From Arthrobacter jinronghuae (GTDB lineage Bacteria > Actinomycetota > Actinomycetes > Actinomycetales > Micrococcaceae), in the NCBI RefSeq assembly GCF_025244825.1, contig NZ_CP104263.1:868001-932000 (forward strand): a stretch of 64,000 nucleotides of DNA. The letters are read 5' to 3'. Each line of letters starts with the position of its first letter. Position 1 is the first letter of the stretch. The notes under the pieces are model-generated. The model was not told the origin of the DNA. It saw nothing but the letters and a program-made list of their open reading frames with translations, and ran no database searches. This document shows, in pieces, positions 35,640 to 44,425 of the stretch. The translations under genes and the position numbers were made by a program.

Positions 35640-37207
35640 GAAAGTGTTCCTTGAGTGGCGTAGTCGGCGGGCTTCCGGGCGGGGGAGGTCATGAGCCTCA
35701 TGAGGTTCTCCTGGTTGGCCTCCGCCTTGGAGACCTCGCCGGTGATCGCCCCTTCGAAGATGGTGTAGATGCGGTCCGAGAGGCCCAGGAGCTCGGGGAG
35801 CTCAGAGGAGATCACGATGACTCCCTTGCCCTGGTTCGCGAGCTGCTGGATGATTCCGTAGATTTCGTACTTGGCGCCCACATCGATGCCGCGGGTGGGT
35901 TCGTCCAGGATCAGCAGGTCCGGGTCGGTGAACATCCACTTGGCCAGGACAACCTTCTGCTGGTTGCCGCCGGAGAGCTTGGAAACGCCCTCATCGACGG
36001 TGGGTGCCTTGGTGCGCAGGCTCTTGCGGTATTCCTCCGCGTGGCGGAACTCGGCGTCGTTGTCGACAACCAAGCCGCGGGTGATCTTCTTAAGGTCGGC
36101 CGAAACCGTGGTGGCCTTGATGTCGTCCAGGAGGTTCAGGCCCAGGGTCTTGCGGTCCTCAGTGACGTAGGCCAGGCCATGGTTAATGGCGGAGTGCACC
36201 GTTTTGAGGGTGATCTCCTTGCCGTCCTTGATGATCTGGCCGGAGATGAAGTTGCCGTAGGAGCGGCCGAATACGGAACGGGCCAGCTCGGTGCGCCCGG
36301 CTCCCATCAGCCCGGCAAATCCGACAATCTCGCCGCGCTTCACGTGGAAGTCCGCACCCTTGCAGACCAGGCGATCCGCGACGGAGGGGTGGCCCACGGT
36401 CCAACCGCGGACCTCGAAGAACGTTTCACCGATCTTCGGGGTGTGGTCCGGGAACCGGGATTCCAGGGAACGTCCAACCATGCCGCGGATGATGCGGTCT
36501 TCGTCGGCGCCTTCGGCGGCGACGTCGATCGTCTCTACGGAGCGGCCGTCGCGGATGATGGTGATGGAATCCGCGATCTGCTCAATCTCGTTGAGCTTGT
36601 GCGAGATCATGATGCAGGAGATGCCCTTGTCCCGCAGGCCGGACATCAGGCCCAGCAGGTGCTGGGAATCGGTCTCGTTGAGCGCGGCGGTGGGCTCGTC
36701 GAGGATCAGCAGCTGTACTCGCTTGTTCAGTGCCTTGGCGATCTCCACCAGCTGCTGCTTGCCCACGCCCAGATCCTTGATGGGCGTGGTGGGGTCTTCG
36801 TTGAGTCCCACCCGTTCCATGAGGTCCAGGGTGTCGAAGTTGACCTTGTCCCAGTCGATGACGCCGAACCGGGTGGGTTCGTTGCCCAGGAATATGTTCT
36901 CGGCAATGGAGAGTTCGGGAATTAGTGCCAGTTCCTGGTGGATGATGACAATTCCCGCGGCCTCGCTGGACCGGATGTCCCGGAACTGGACGGGCTTGCC
37001 TTGGAAGACGATTTCTCCGGTGTAGGTGCCGTGGGGGTAGACCCCGGAGAGGACCTTCATCAGCGTGGACTTTCCGGCGCCGTTTTCTCCGCAGATGGCG
37101 TGGATTTCGCCGGCCCGGACGTTCAGGGCCACATCCGCGAGGGCCTTGACGCCGGGGAACTCCTTGGTGATGGAGTGCATTTCCAGAATGAATGGACTAG
37201 CCGACAT
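35636..37207 (-). CDS. gguA: Sugar ABC transporter ATPase (two-domain), GguA/MmsA type
   Basis: 523 aa with two ATPase halves. First half: Walker [17 protein letters not shown] near residue 40, signature [15 protein letters not shown], Walker [12 protein letters not shown]. The second half has a degenerate Walker A ([15 protein letters not shown]), as is normal for the RbsA class, a signature SGGNQQKV and [15 protein letters not shown]. The ATG at 37207 heads the operon; its 5' leader contains a GC hairpin (37310-37328) and the operator motif at 37361. Confidence 0.93.
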   Translation of the reverse strand: MSASPFILEMHSITKEFPGVKALADVALNVRAGEIHAICGENGAGKSTLMKVLSGVYPHGTYTGEIVFQGKPVQFRDIRSSEAAGIVIIHQELALIPELSIAENIFLGNEPTRFGVIDWDKVNFDTLDLMERVGLNEDPTTPIKDLGVGKQQLVEIAKALNKRVQLLILDEPTAALNETDSQHLLGLMSGLRDKGISCIMISHKLNEIEQIADSITIIRDGRSVETIDVAAEGADEDRIIRGMVGRSLESRFPDHTPKIGETFFEVRGWTVGHPSVADRLVCKGADFHVKRGEIVGFAGLMGAGRTELARSVFGRSYGNFISGQIIKDGKEITLKTVHSAINHGLAYVTEDRKTLGLNLLDDIKATTVSADLKKITRGLVVDNDAEFRHAEEYRKSLRTKAPTVDEGVSKLSGGNQQKVVLAKWMFTDPDLLILDEPTRGIDVGAKYEIYGIIQQLANQGKGVIVISSELPELLGLSDRIYTIFEGAITGEVSKAEANQENLMRLMTSPARKPADYATQGTLS

Positions 37208-37309
37208 GCGTTTTGTCCCTGCCGTGGTGGCAGGGAGCGCGCCGCGCGCCTACTGCCGGAGCTGCTTCTGCTCGCATGAGTGCCTCCGTGTGACCTCTTT
37301 GTCGTGATA

Positions 37310-37328
37310 CGGCCCACAGAGTGGGCCG
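37310..37328 (-). promoter_or_regulatory. Small perfect hairpin in the gguA upstream region
   Basis: CGGCCCAC (37310-37317) and GTGGGCCG (37321-37328) pair around AGA. It lies between the proposed operator and the gguA start and could be an attenuator or a second regulator site. No T run follows. Confidence 0.45.
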
Positions 37329-37360
37329 GTAAGGAAGTTACCACGGTCACAGGCACTGCC

Positions 37361-37378
37361 GTCAAGTCTTGAACACAA
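37361..37378 (-). promoter_or_regulatory. Putative ROK operator upstream of the sugar transporter operon
   Basis: GTCAAG-N3-TGAACACAA (plus-strand reading) lies about 155 bp before gguA. The same motif stands upstream of the ROK regulator gene at 38665-38682, with 15 of 18 positions identical and the same orientation relative to the gene it precedes. It includes the odd palindrome TCAAG-T-CTTGA. Confidence 0.65.
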
Positions 37379-37419
37379 CAACCGCTGTTTCGGGTAGTTT
37401 TTGATTCGCCCGGCAAGTA

Positions 37420-38634
37420 CTAGGCTGCCGCGGCACCCTGTTCCTGGAGGACGAGTGCGGCTGCGCCCAGGGCTTCGGCGCGGTCCCCGAGGGAGGACAT
37501 AAGCACGGTGGAGGTTTCGCCGACCAGTGGAACGGCATGCCGCAGCAGGCCGCGGCGGATCGGGTCCAGGAACGTGTCCCCGAGATCGGTCAGCGAACCG
37601 CCGATGATGATGAGTTCCGGGTTCAGGGTATTCGCGAGATTGGCGGCGGCGCGGCCGACTGCAGCGCCGGCGTCGTCAATGACGCGCAGGGTGGCTGGGT
37701 CCTTTCCGGCGGCGCGCGAAAGGATGTCCGCGGTGGTGACGGGGCCCTTGGAGGCGCGGCTCAGCAGCTCGATCATGATGGAGGTCGACGCTATGGTTTC
37801 CAGGCAGCCGCGGTTGCCGCAGCGGCAGATCAGCCCCTGGTCGAAGATGGTGGCGTGTCCGATCTCCCCGGTGATGCCGACATTGCCGTAGTAGAGCGAA
37901 CCGTTGATGACCAGCCCGGCACCGATGCCGGAGGCAACCTTGATGAAGATCAGGTTTTCGCTGCAGCCATGCGGCCCCCAGGTGACTTCCGCCAGCGCCC
38001 CGAGGTTGGCGTCGTTGTCGATGTAGACCGGGACACCCAGCCGGTCGGCGAGGTCTTCGCGCATATTGATTCCCACCCATTCGGGAAGGATCGCGCCCTG
38101 GACCACAGTGCCCGTGCGCCGGTCAATGGGGCCGGGGATGCCGACGCCGGCGCCCAGGACGGCACTGCGGTCCGCCCCCTGCCGGCGCAGCAGCCGGGCC
38201 AGCAGGGCCGCAGCGGCATCCATGCCCTCTGCTGCGGAGTGGCCCAGCGGAAGCTGGATGGACTCTTCCTGGAGGATCCGGTGGCCGAGCGAGGCCAGGA
38301 TCACCCTGACGTGCCGGCGTCCAATGTCGATGCCGGCAGCGACGGCTCCGGACTCGTTGAGCCGCACCGAAAGTGCCCTGCGCCCGGAGCTGGTGGTGGG
38401 CTCGGTGATAACGAGCTGACGCTCGCTCATATCACCCACGATGTTGGACACAGTGGCGCGGGACAATCCCGTCTGGCGCGAAAGTCCCGCCTGCGTCAAC
38501 GGCCCCGAGGCCAGGAGGGCCTGGACAATGCGCTGCCGGTTGCGTTCACGCAGGGCGCTCTGCGAGCCCGGCTTGGATGGGGTGGTTCCCGGTGTACGGG
38601 TGGTCCTCAACGTCGAGGATGGATCGGCTGGCAT
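37420..38634 (-). CDS. ROK family transcriptional regulator
   Basis: 404 aa. The N-terminal winged helix-turn-helix (RIVQALLASGPLTQAGLSRQTGLSRATVSNIV) lies near residues 35-70; the C-terminal ROK sugar-kinase-like domain has GIDIGRRHVRVIL, GEIGHATIF and the zinc motif CRCGNRGCLE, all intact. Such proteins repress sugar uptake genes and release DNA when the sugar binds. It lies directly upstream of the gguAB-chvE operon, on the same strand, and both share an operator-like motif. The N-terminus (about 30 residues) is Ser/Thr/Pro-rich. Confidence 0.9.
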   Translation of the reverse strand: MPADPSSTLRTTRTPGTTPSKPGSQSALRERNRQRIVQALLASGPLTQAGLSRQTGLSRATVSNIVGDMSERQLVITEPTTSSGRRALSVRLNESGAVAAGIDIGRRHVRVILASLGHRILQEESIQLPLGHSAAEGMDAAAALLARLLRRQGADRSAVLGAGVGIPGPIDRRTGTVVQGAILPEWVGINMREDLADRLGVPVYIDNDANLGALAEVTWGPHGCSENLIFIKVASGIGAGLVINGSLYYGNVGITGEIGHATIFDQGLICRCGNRGCLETIASTSIMIELLSRASKGPVTTADILSRAAGKDPATLRVIDDAGAAVGRAAANLANTLNPELIIIGGSLTDLGDTFLDPIRRGLLRHAVPLVGETSTVLMSSLGDRAEALGAAALVLQEQGAAAA

Positions 38635-38664
38635 TAGTTTAGCGTGCTACATCACACTCTTGCA

Positions 38665-38682
38665 GTCAAGAAGTGAACACAA
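38665..38682 (-). promoter_or_regulatory. Putative ROK operator, autoregulatory copy
   Basis: GTCAAG-N3-TGAACACAA occurs 31 bp before the ROK gene start, matching the site upstream of gguA. Its location just before the start fits autoregulation. It lies between the ROK start and the stop of the gamma-carbonic-anhydrase-like gene (38685). Confidence 0.65.
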
Positions 38683-38684
38683 GC

Positions 38685-39212
38685 CTAGGGCTGCGACGAG
38701 ACGGCAGCCCGGTGGTCAGCGGCCGTCTGCCGGTAGTTTTCCGCGTTCGCCTTCACCCCGGCGACCTCCTCGTCAGTGAGGGTCCGGCGGACCTTGGCCG
38801 GCATGCCGGCCACCAGCGAACGGGGCGGGACCACGGTGCCTTCAAGGACCAGGGCGCCGGCGGCCACGAGGGAGCCGGCACCGATTACGGCACCGTTCAT
38901 AATGGTGGCGCTCATGCCGATCAGGCAGTCGTCCTCGACCGTGCAGCCGTGCACCACGGCATTGTGGCCGATGCTCACCCGGTCGCCCACCGCCGTCGGG
39001 AAGCCCGGGTCCGCATGCAGGACCACGTTGTCCTGGAGGTTGGTCCCGGCCCCCACGCGGATGCTGTTGGAATCACCGCGGACGCATGCGCCGTAGAAGG
39101 CGCTGGAGTCCGCGGCCATGGTGACGTCGCCAATGAGCGAAGCGGTGGGAGCGAGGAAGACAGTGGGATCGACCGCGGGGGTCTTGCCCCGGAATTCAAT
39201 GATGTGTGCCAT
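38685..39212 (-). CDS. Gamma carbonic anhydrase-like left-handed beta-helix protein
   Basis: 175 aa hexapeptide-repeat protein (YrdA/CaiE-like). Repeats of the IGDVTMAADSSAFYGACVRGDSNSIRVG type are visible, and the metal-binding His residues are in NVVLHADPG and SIGHNAVVHGC; the C-terminal helix starts SLVAGMPAKVRRTLTDEEV. Carbonic anhydrase activity is possible but unproven for most such proteins. The ATG at 39212 lies 7 nt after TACGCT, so it is probably leaderless. Confidence 0.87.
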   Translation of the reverse strand: MAHIIEFRGKTPAVDPTVFLAPTASLIGDVTMAADSSAFYGACVRGDSNSIRVGAGTNLQDNVVLHADPGFPTAVGDRVSIGHNAVVHGCTVEDDCLIGMSATIMNGAVIGAGSLVAAGALVLEGTVVPPRSLVAGMPAKVRRTLTDEEVAGVKANAENYRQTAADHRAAVSSQP

Positions 39213-39275
39213 GGAACCCAGCGTAGCGCCGGCCGGATACCCGTTAGCGGAGGCAGCGCCCGTAGAAGGAACGGC

Positions 39276-40154
39276 CTAGCTGAAGACGATGGTCCGCCGG
39301 CCGTCCAGCAGGACCCGGTGCTCGGCATGCCATTGCACCGCCTTGGACAGCGCCCGCCCCTCCACATCGCTGCCCAGGGCCGCGAGCTGGGCAGCCGACC
39401 GGGCATGGTCCACCCGGATGACTTCCTGTTCGATGATGGGACCTTCATCCAGGTCCGACGTTACGTAATGCGCCGTGGCACCGATCAGCTTCACTCCCCG
39501 GGCATGCGCCTGGTGGTAGGGCCGCGCTCCCTTGAAGGAGGGCAGGAAGGAATGATGGATGTTGATGGCACGCCCGGACAGATCGCGGCAGAGGTCGTTG
39601 CTCAGGATCTGCATGTAGCGGGCGAGGACCACCAGCTCAATATCCAGCTCGGCCATTAGGGCGCGCAGCCGGTCCTCCGCCTGGTCCTTCGTGTCCGGGG
39701 CGACGGGGATGTGGTGGAACGGCACACCGTAGAAATCGGCGAGGGGCTCCAGCTCGCGGTGATTGGAGACAATGGCCGGGATGTCAATCGGCAGCGTCCC
39801 CGCGCGCTGCCGGAACAGCAGGTCATTGAGGCAGCGGCCGGATTTGGACGCCATGATCAGGGTGCGGGTCCGGCGGCCGGCGCGGTGCAGCTCCCAGGAC
39901 ATGGCAAATGCGGAGGCCGTTGCGGCGAGTTCCGTATGGACCTGCTCGTAGGAACGCGGGGAAGTGAAGTCCACGCGCATAAAGAAGGAGCCGGTTTCCG
40001 GACTGCCGAACTGCGCCGACTCAGTGATGTTGCCTTCGGCTGCCACCAGGGAAGCGCTGACGGCATGGACAATGCCGGGACGGTCGGGGCAGGACAACGT
40101 CAAGGTGAAGGCGTTGGCGGCGGGGGCGTCGGGAGAGGAAATCATGGCGGTCAC
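39276..40154 (-). CDS. purU: Formyltetrahydrofolate deformylase
   Basis: 292 aa from the GTG at 40154 (leaderless, 7 nt after TAACCT) or 289 aa from the ATG at 40145. The N-terminal ACT domain (FTLTLSCPDRPGIVHAVSASL) is followed by a formyltransferase-like domain with KSGRCLNDLLFR, the active-site pattern INIHHSFLPSFKGARPYHQA and GATAHYVTSDLDEGPIIEQ. PurU hydrolyses 10-formyl-THF to THF and formate, balancing one-carbon pools used by purN and purH in this window. Confidence 0.95.
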   Translation of the reverse strand: MTAMISSPDAPAANAFTLTLSCPDRPGIVHAVSASLVAAEGNITESAQFGSPETGSFFMRVDFTSPRSYEQVHTELAATASAFAMSWELHRAGRRTRTLIMASKSGRCLNDLLFRQRAGTLPIDIPAIVSNHRELEPLADFYGVPFHHIPVAPDTKDQAEDRLRALMAELDIELVVLARYMQILSNDLCRDLSGRAINIHHSFLPSFKGARPYHQAHARGVKLIGATAHYVTSDLDEGPIIEQEVIRVDHARSAAQLAALGSDVEGRALSKAVQWHAEHRVLLDGRRTIVFS

Positions 40155-40199
40155 CCTTGCTAGGTTACCGGTTTCAGCGCCCTGACCTAGGGTGGGCAC
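40155..40199. promoter_or_regulatory. Divergent leaderless promoters of purU and a GNAT gene
   Basis: The plus strand has TAGGGT (40188-40193) 6 nt before the ATG at 40200. The minus strand has TAACCT (40167-40162) 7 nt before the GTG at 40154. No ribosome-binding site is seen for either gene in this 45-bp gap. Confidence 0.55.
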
Positions 40200-40739
40200 A
40201 TGGATGTGATGTTCCTTCCGTTTTCTGACAAGGATGAGGGAGAGCTCGTACGTTTCCTCACTACCAACAGCTTTCCGTACCACCGGATCAAGGCGCCTTC
40301 CGAGGGGCTGGTGCGGCGCCTCCTGATCGAGGGGCGGTTCGACGGCGACGGCGTGAGCACCTTCTGGGTGTTCGGCGACAACCACCGCATGGGCCTGGTC
40401 ATCCTGGAGGAGCTGGGCACGAGTACGCCGGTGCTGGACCTGCGTCTGGTGGAGAAGTTCCGCGGCCGGGGCAACGGCGTCCCGGTGTTGAAGTCCCTGA
40501 CCGGCATGGTGTTCGACGACTACCCCGAAGCGCACCGCTTCGCAGGCCGTACGCGCGAGGACAACATCGCCATGCGCAAGACCCTGCTGCGTTCAGGCTT
40601 CGTGAAGGAAGCGCATCACCGGGAGGACTGGCCGCTGGAAGACGGACACAGGGTCGCCACGGTGGTTTACGCCATCCTGCGGCGTGACTGGGAGAAGGGC
40701 ACGGTTACGCCCGTCAACTGGGAAGAGGTGCTTTCGTAG
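40200..40739 (+). CDS. GNAT family N-acetyltransferase
   Basis: 179 aa. It has the RimJ-type layout: FPYHRIKAPSEGLVRRLL, then an acetyl-CoA loop DLRLVEKFRGRGNGVPVLKSLTGMVFDD near residues 80-107, and GRTREDNIAMRKTLLRSGFVKEAHHR near 120-145, the donor-side Asn and aromatic element. Acceptor unknown. The ATG is leaderless. The 3' end overlaps the convergent flavoprotein gene by 26 bp. Confidence 0.87.
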   Translation: MDVMFLPFSDKDEGELVRFLTTNSFPYHRIKAPSEGLVRRLLIEGRFDGDGVSTFWVFGDNHRMGLVILEELGTSTPVLDLRLVEKFRGRGNGVPVLKSLTGMVFDDYPEAHRFAGRTREDNIAMRKTLLRSGFVKEAHHREDWPLEDGHRVATVVYAILRRDWEKGTVTPVNWEEVLS

Positions 40740-41787
40740 CCGGCTGCTGTTGTACGGCAGCAAGCGCCGCTGCACGGCCGGCGCGGGTGGCCCCCAGCGT
40801 GGAGGAGGACTCGCCGTAGCCCACCAGCAGCAGACGCGGCTCGCGCACCACCCGAACCCCGTTCATCCGGATCCCGCCGCCTGGTTCGCGCAGGTGCAGC
40901 GGTGCCAGATGCTCCAGGGCGGCACGAAAACCGGTGGCCCACAGGACCGTATCCACGGACTCGGCGGACCCGTCCGCGAAAACAACACCGGAGGCGGTCA
41001 GGCGGCCGATCCCTCCGCGCGAAACGAGCACCCCGTCCTCAATGCCCCGACGGTATTCATCGGTCAGCGGCAGACCCGTGGCGGCCACGACGCTCAGCGG
41101 CGGCAGGCCGGCACGGGTCCTGGCGCTGACTTTCGCTTCCACGGCCCGCCCCCATTCGGAGTCGAAGGGACGGAGGGTGAATTCCGGCGGCCGGCGCGTG
41201 GACCAGACCGTTTCCACACCGGCACGTTGCAGCTGCAGGAGGAACTGCACCGCGGAGGTGCCGCCGCCGACCACCAGGACCCGCTGCCCGGCAAAGTCAG
41301 CCACGCTGCGGAAGTCCCGGGTATGCAGCTGCCGGCCGCGGAAGGACTCCCGCCCCGGATAGTAGGGCCAGTACGGCCGGTCCCACGTACCCGTCGCGTT
41401 GATGACCGTGCGGGCCTGCCACTCCCGGCCGTCCACGGCGCGGACCGCGAGCCGGCCGCCGTCGCCCTCCGCCACCGCCGACACGGAGACCGGCCGGACG
41501 ACGTCGAGTCCGAACTCCTGCTCATAGCGGCCGTAGTACCTGGTGACGACGGCGGAAGCGGGCTCGGCGGGATCGGGTGAGCCCAGCGGCATCCCCGGGA
41601 GGTCGTGCAGGGCGTGCGCAGCACCGAAGGTCAGCGAATCCCACCTGTGCCGCCAGGCCCCGCCCGGCCCGGGGTTCGCGTCCAGCACGGTGAAGCCGCC
41701 GCCGGGCTCCAGTCCCCGGCGGCGCAGGTGATAGGCGGCACTGAGTCCGGCCTGGCCGGCTCCGATCACCAGTATGTCCGTTTCCAC
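40714..41787 (-). CDS. FAD-dependent NAD(P)-binding oxidoreductase (flavin monooxygenase / CzcO-like)
   Basis: 357 aa from a GTG at 41787 with GGAG 8 nt upstream; the long open frame above it is not conserved. Two Rossmann motifs are present: DILVIGAGQAGLSAAYHLRRRG at the N-terminus (FAD) and RVLVVGGGTSAVQFLLQLQ near residue 165 (NADPH). An ATG-like WATGFRAAL signature lies near 285 and GTWDRPYWP near 130. This pattern fits CzcO/YhiN-type monooxygenases; the substrate is unknown. Confidence 0.87.
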   Translation of the reverse strand: METDILVIGAGQAGLSAAYHLRRRGLEPGGGFTVLDANPGPGGAWRHRWDSLTFGAAHALHDLPGMPLGSPDPAEPASAVVTRYYGRYEQEFGLDVVRPVSVSAVAEGDGGRLAVRAVDGREWQARTVINATGTWDRPYWPYYPGRESFRGRQLHTRDFRSVADFAGQRVLVVGGGTSAVQFLLQLQRAGVETVWSTRRPPEFTLRPFDSEWGRAVEAKVSARTRAGLPPLSVVAATGLPLTDEYRRGIEDGVLVSRGGIGRLTASGVVFADGSAESVDTVLWATGFRAALEHLAPLHLREPGGGIRMNGVRVVREPRLLLVGYGESSSTLGATRAGRAAALAAVQQQPATKAPLPS

Positions 41788-41883
41788 CTTTTGCACTCCT
41801 TCGTTCTTGGGAACCGTAACGGTCCGGGCATTGCGGCTATTCCGCCGAAGCCCTGCGGCCGGGGGACAGGTGAGGCTAGGATG

Positions 41884-41980
41884 GAGAGCGTCGCGACTGG
41901 CGTTAGGTGGATTACCACCAGGAAGCGGCACGGCACCCTGCGGGGTGTCCTAACGACCACGGATCGCACGCCTGGGCCGA
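41884..41980 (+). ncRNA. ZTP riboswitch (pfl motif) upstream of glyA-folD
   Basis: The leader contains the conserved ZTP aptamer elements in order: a GCGACTGGCG stretch (41893-41902), GGTGGA-TTACCACC and AGGAAGCG (41906-41926), a variable linker, then CCACGGATCGCA and CGCCTGGGC (41969-41977). ZTP/ZMP accumulates when 10-formyl-THF is short for PurH, and this class controls glyA and folD genes, exactly the two genes that follow. The 90-nt expression platform to the glyA start contains no obvious terminator, so control may act on the ribosome site (AGGAG before 42068). Confidence 0.85.
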
Positions 41981-42067
41981 GGGTCACGCGCGAAACTGTT
42001 GTGCCATGCCCGGCCTATGCCCCGACAGGTAGCCTGACCTATAGAGAACCCTTCCCAGGAGATCCAC

Positions 42068-43351
42068 GTGAGAGTATCCACCCACCCCGTCACCAACGCG
42101 CCGCTTATCGATGTTGATCCCGAAATAGCAGCGGTTTTGAATGATGAATTGTCCCGCCAGCGCAGCACCCTCGAGATGATCGCTTCCGAGAACTTCGCGC
42201 CGCGCGCCGTCCTGGAAACCTCCGGTTCCGTCCTCACCAACAAGTACGCCGAGGGCTACCCCGGGCGCCGCTACTACGGCGGCTGTGAACATGTGGACGT
42301 GGCGGAGAACCTTGCCATCGAGCGGGTGAAGGCCCTGTTCGGTGCCGAGTTCGCCAATGTCCAGCCGCATTCCGGCGCGCAGGCAAATGCTGCCGCGCTC
42401 GCGGCCCTGATGGCACCGGGCGAGAAACTGATGGGGCTGAACCTGGCCCACGGCGGGCATCTTACCCACGGCATGAAACTGAACTTTTCCGGCAAGCTGT
42501 ACGACGTCGCGGCCTACGGCGTGGACGAGCAGACGTACCGGGTGGACATGGACCGGGTCCGCGAACAGGCGCTGGCAGAACGCCCGCAGGTTATTGTCGC
42601 CGGCTGGTCCGCCTATCCGCGGCAGCTGGACTTCGAGGCCTTCCGCTCCATCGCCGATGAAGCGGGTGCCTATCTTTGGACCGACATGGCGCATTTTGCC
42701 GGACTGGTGGCCGCCGGGCTGCACCCCAACCCGGTGCCGGTGTCCGACGTCGTCACCTCCACCGTGCACAAGACCCTTGCCGGGCCGCGGTCGGGAATGA
42801 TCCTGGCGAAAAAGGAATACGCGAAGAAGCTGAACTCCGCCGTCTTCCCCGGCCAGCAGGGCGGTCCGCTGATGCACGTGATTGCCGCGAAGGCCGTGGC
42901 CTTTAAGATTGCCGGCACCGAGGAGTTCCGGGAACGGCAGGAACGCGTGCTCGAGGGCGCGCGGATCATTGCCGACCGCCTGAATGCGCCGGACGTCGCC
43001 GAACACGGAGTATCAGTGCTCACCGGCGGCACCGACGTACACCTGATCCTGGTGGACCTGCGGCACTCCGCCCTGGACGGCAAGCAGGCCGAAGACCTGC
43101 TTGATTCCGTTGGCATCACGGTGAACCGCAACTCCGTGCCGTTCGACCCGCGTCCGCCGATGGTCACGTCCGGCCTGCGGATCGGCACCCCCGCGCTCGC
43201 AACCCGGGGCTTCGGCGCAACGGAGTTCACCGAGGTTGCCGAGATCATCGCCGCCGCGCTGAAGCCCGCCCCCGACGTCGAGGCCCTTCGTGCCCGCGTG
43301 GGTGCGCTGACTGAGAACTTCCCGCTCTACCCCGGACAGGAGGAATGGTAA
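42068..43351 (+). CDS. glyA: Serine hydroxymethyltransferase
   Basis: PLP enzyme converting serine and THF to glycine and 5,10-methylene-THF. 427 aa. The PLP-lysine motif is [18 protein letters not shown] near residue 235; other features are [26 protein letters not shown] and [13 protein letters not shown]. The GTG start has AGGAG 6 nt before it and lies at the end of the ZTP riboswitch leader. It overlaps or abuts folD, with which it forms an operon for one-carbon units. Confidence 0.97.
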   Translation: MRVSTHPVTNAPLIDVDPEIAAVLNDELSRQRSTLEMIASENFAPRAVLETSGSVLTNKYAEGYPGRRYYGGCEHVDVAENLAIERVKALFGAEFANVQPHSGAQANAAALAALMAPGEKLMGLNLAHGGHLTHGMKLNFSGKLYDVAAYGVDEQTYRVDMDRVREQALAERPQVIVAGWSAYPRQLDFEAFRSIADEAGAYLWTDMAHFAGLVAAGLHPNPVPVSDVVTSTVHKTLAGPRSGMILAKKEYAKKLNSAVFPGQQGGPLMHVIAAKAVAFKIAGTEEFRERQERVLEGARIIADRLNAPDVAEHGVSVLTGGTDVHLILVDLRHSALDGKQAEDLLDSVGITVNRNSVPFDPRPPMVTSGLRIGTPALATRGFGATEFTEVAEIIAAALKPAPDVEALRARVGALTENFPLYPGQEEW

Positions 43352-43371
43352 CCGTGGAGAAAGGAACCAAT

Positions 43372-44346
43372 ATGGAGGGTCCCGCGACCGATGAGGCCGC
43401 CAGCGTCAACCTTGGCTGGGAGGTTAAGGAGAAAACCGAATACGGCACTCCGGTCGCGGCGAAGATCCTGGACGGCCGCGCCGCCGCCCGGGAGATCAAG
43501 GATGACCTGGCCGAACGGGTGCGGGTGCTGAAGGAAGAGCACGGCATCACCCCGGGCCTGGGCACCGTGCTGGTGGGCGATGATCCCGCCAGCCACTCCT
43601 ATGTGGGCGGCAAGCACAAGGACTGCAAGCAGGTGGGGATTAACTCCATCCGCAGGGACCTTCCCGGCGACATCAGCCAGGCAGACCTGGAAAAGGTCAT
43701 CGACGAGCTGAACGAGGACCCGGCCACCACCGGCTACATTGTGCAGCTGCCGCTGCCGGCGCACATCGATGCGAATGCCATCCTGGAACGGATTGCGCCG
43801 GAAAAGGACGCGGACGGGCTGCACCCGGTCAATCTGGGCCGCCTGGTGCTCAACGTCAGCGAACCGATGACGTCTCCGCTGCCCTGCACGCCGCACGGGA
43901 TCGTGCAGCTGCTGGTCCGCAACGGGATTTCGCTGAACGGCAAGAAGGTCCTGGTGGTTGGACGCGGCGTCACCGTCGGGCGGCCGCTCGGCCTGCTCCT
44001 GACCCGCCGGCCGATCAACGCCACGGTCACCCTGGCGCACACCGGGACCGCGGACCTGTTCGAGCACCTGCAGGCAGCCGACGTGGTGGTTGCCGCGGCC
44101 GGCTTCCCTGAAATGATCCGTGCCGAGGAGCTCAAGCCCGGCGCCATCGTGCTGGACGTCGGCGTCACCCGGGTCACCGACCCGGAAACCGGGGAGACCA
44201 CGCTGACCGGCGACGTCGAGCCGGCAGCGGCCGACGTGGCATCCTGGATTTCGCCCAACCCGGGCGGCGTGGGCCCGATGACCCGCGCAATGCTGCTGGC
44301 GAACGTGGTGGAAGCCGCCGAACGGCAGGCCGGAATCCTGGTCTAG
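43372..44346 (+). CDS. folD: Methylenetetrahydrofolate dehydrogenase / cyclohydrolase
   Basis: 324 aa. FolD oxidises 5,10-methylene-THF to methenyl- and then 10-formyl-THF, NADP-linked. Core motifs: [12 protein letters not shown] (catalytic Tyr and Lys), [33 protein letters not shown] and [16 protein letters not shown]. The ATG at 43372 has AAGGA upstream. The protein carries about 26 residues before the usual AKILDG start, an unusual acidic extension. The start is 20 bp after the glyA stop. Confidence 0.94.
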   Translation: MEGPATDEAASVNLGWEVKEKTEYGTPVAAKILDGRAAAREIKDDLAERVRVLKEEHGITPGLGTVLVGDDPASHSYVGGKHKDCKQVGINSIRRDLPGDISQADLEKVIDELNEDPATTGYIVQLPLPAHIDANAILERIAPEKDADGLHPVNLGRLVLNVSEPMTSPLPCTPHGIVQLLVRNGISLNGKKVLVVGRGVTVGRPLGLLLTRRPINATVTLAHTGTADLFEHLQAADVVVAAAGFPEMIRAEELKPGAIVLDVGVTRVTDPETGETTLTGDVEPAAADVASWISPNPGGVGPMTRAMLLANVVEAAERQAGILV

Positions 44347-44364
44347 AACCGAATCGGTGCAATT

Positions 44365-44402
44365 GACGGGGCCGGTGCATGGCAACATGCACCGGCCCCG
44401 TC
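44365..44402 (+). terminator. Perfect 17-bp hairpin after folD
   Basis: 44365-44381 pairs with 44386-44402 around a GCAA tetraloop, 18 bp beyond the folD stop. There is no T run. It separates the glyA-folD operon from the ABC exporter promoter. Confidence 0.82.
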
Positions 44403-44425
44403 CTGCGTCCACTATGCTGTCTCAA

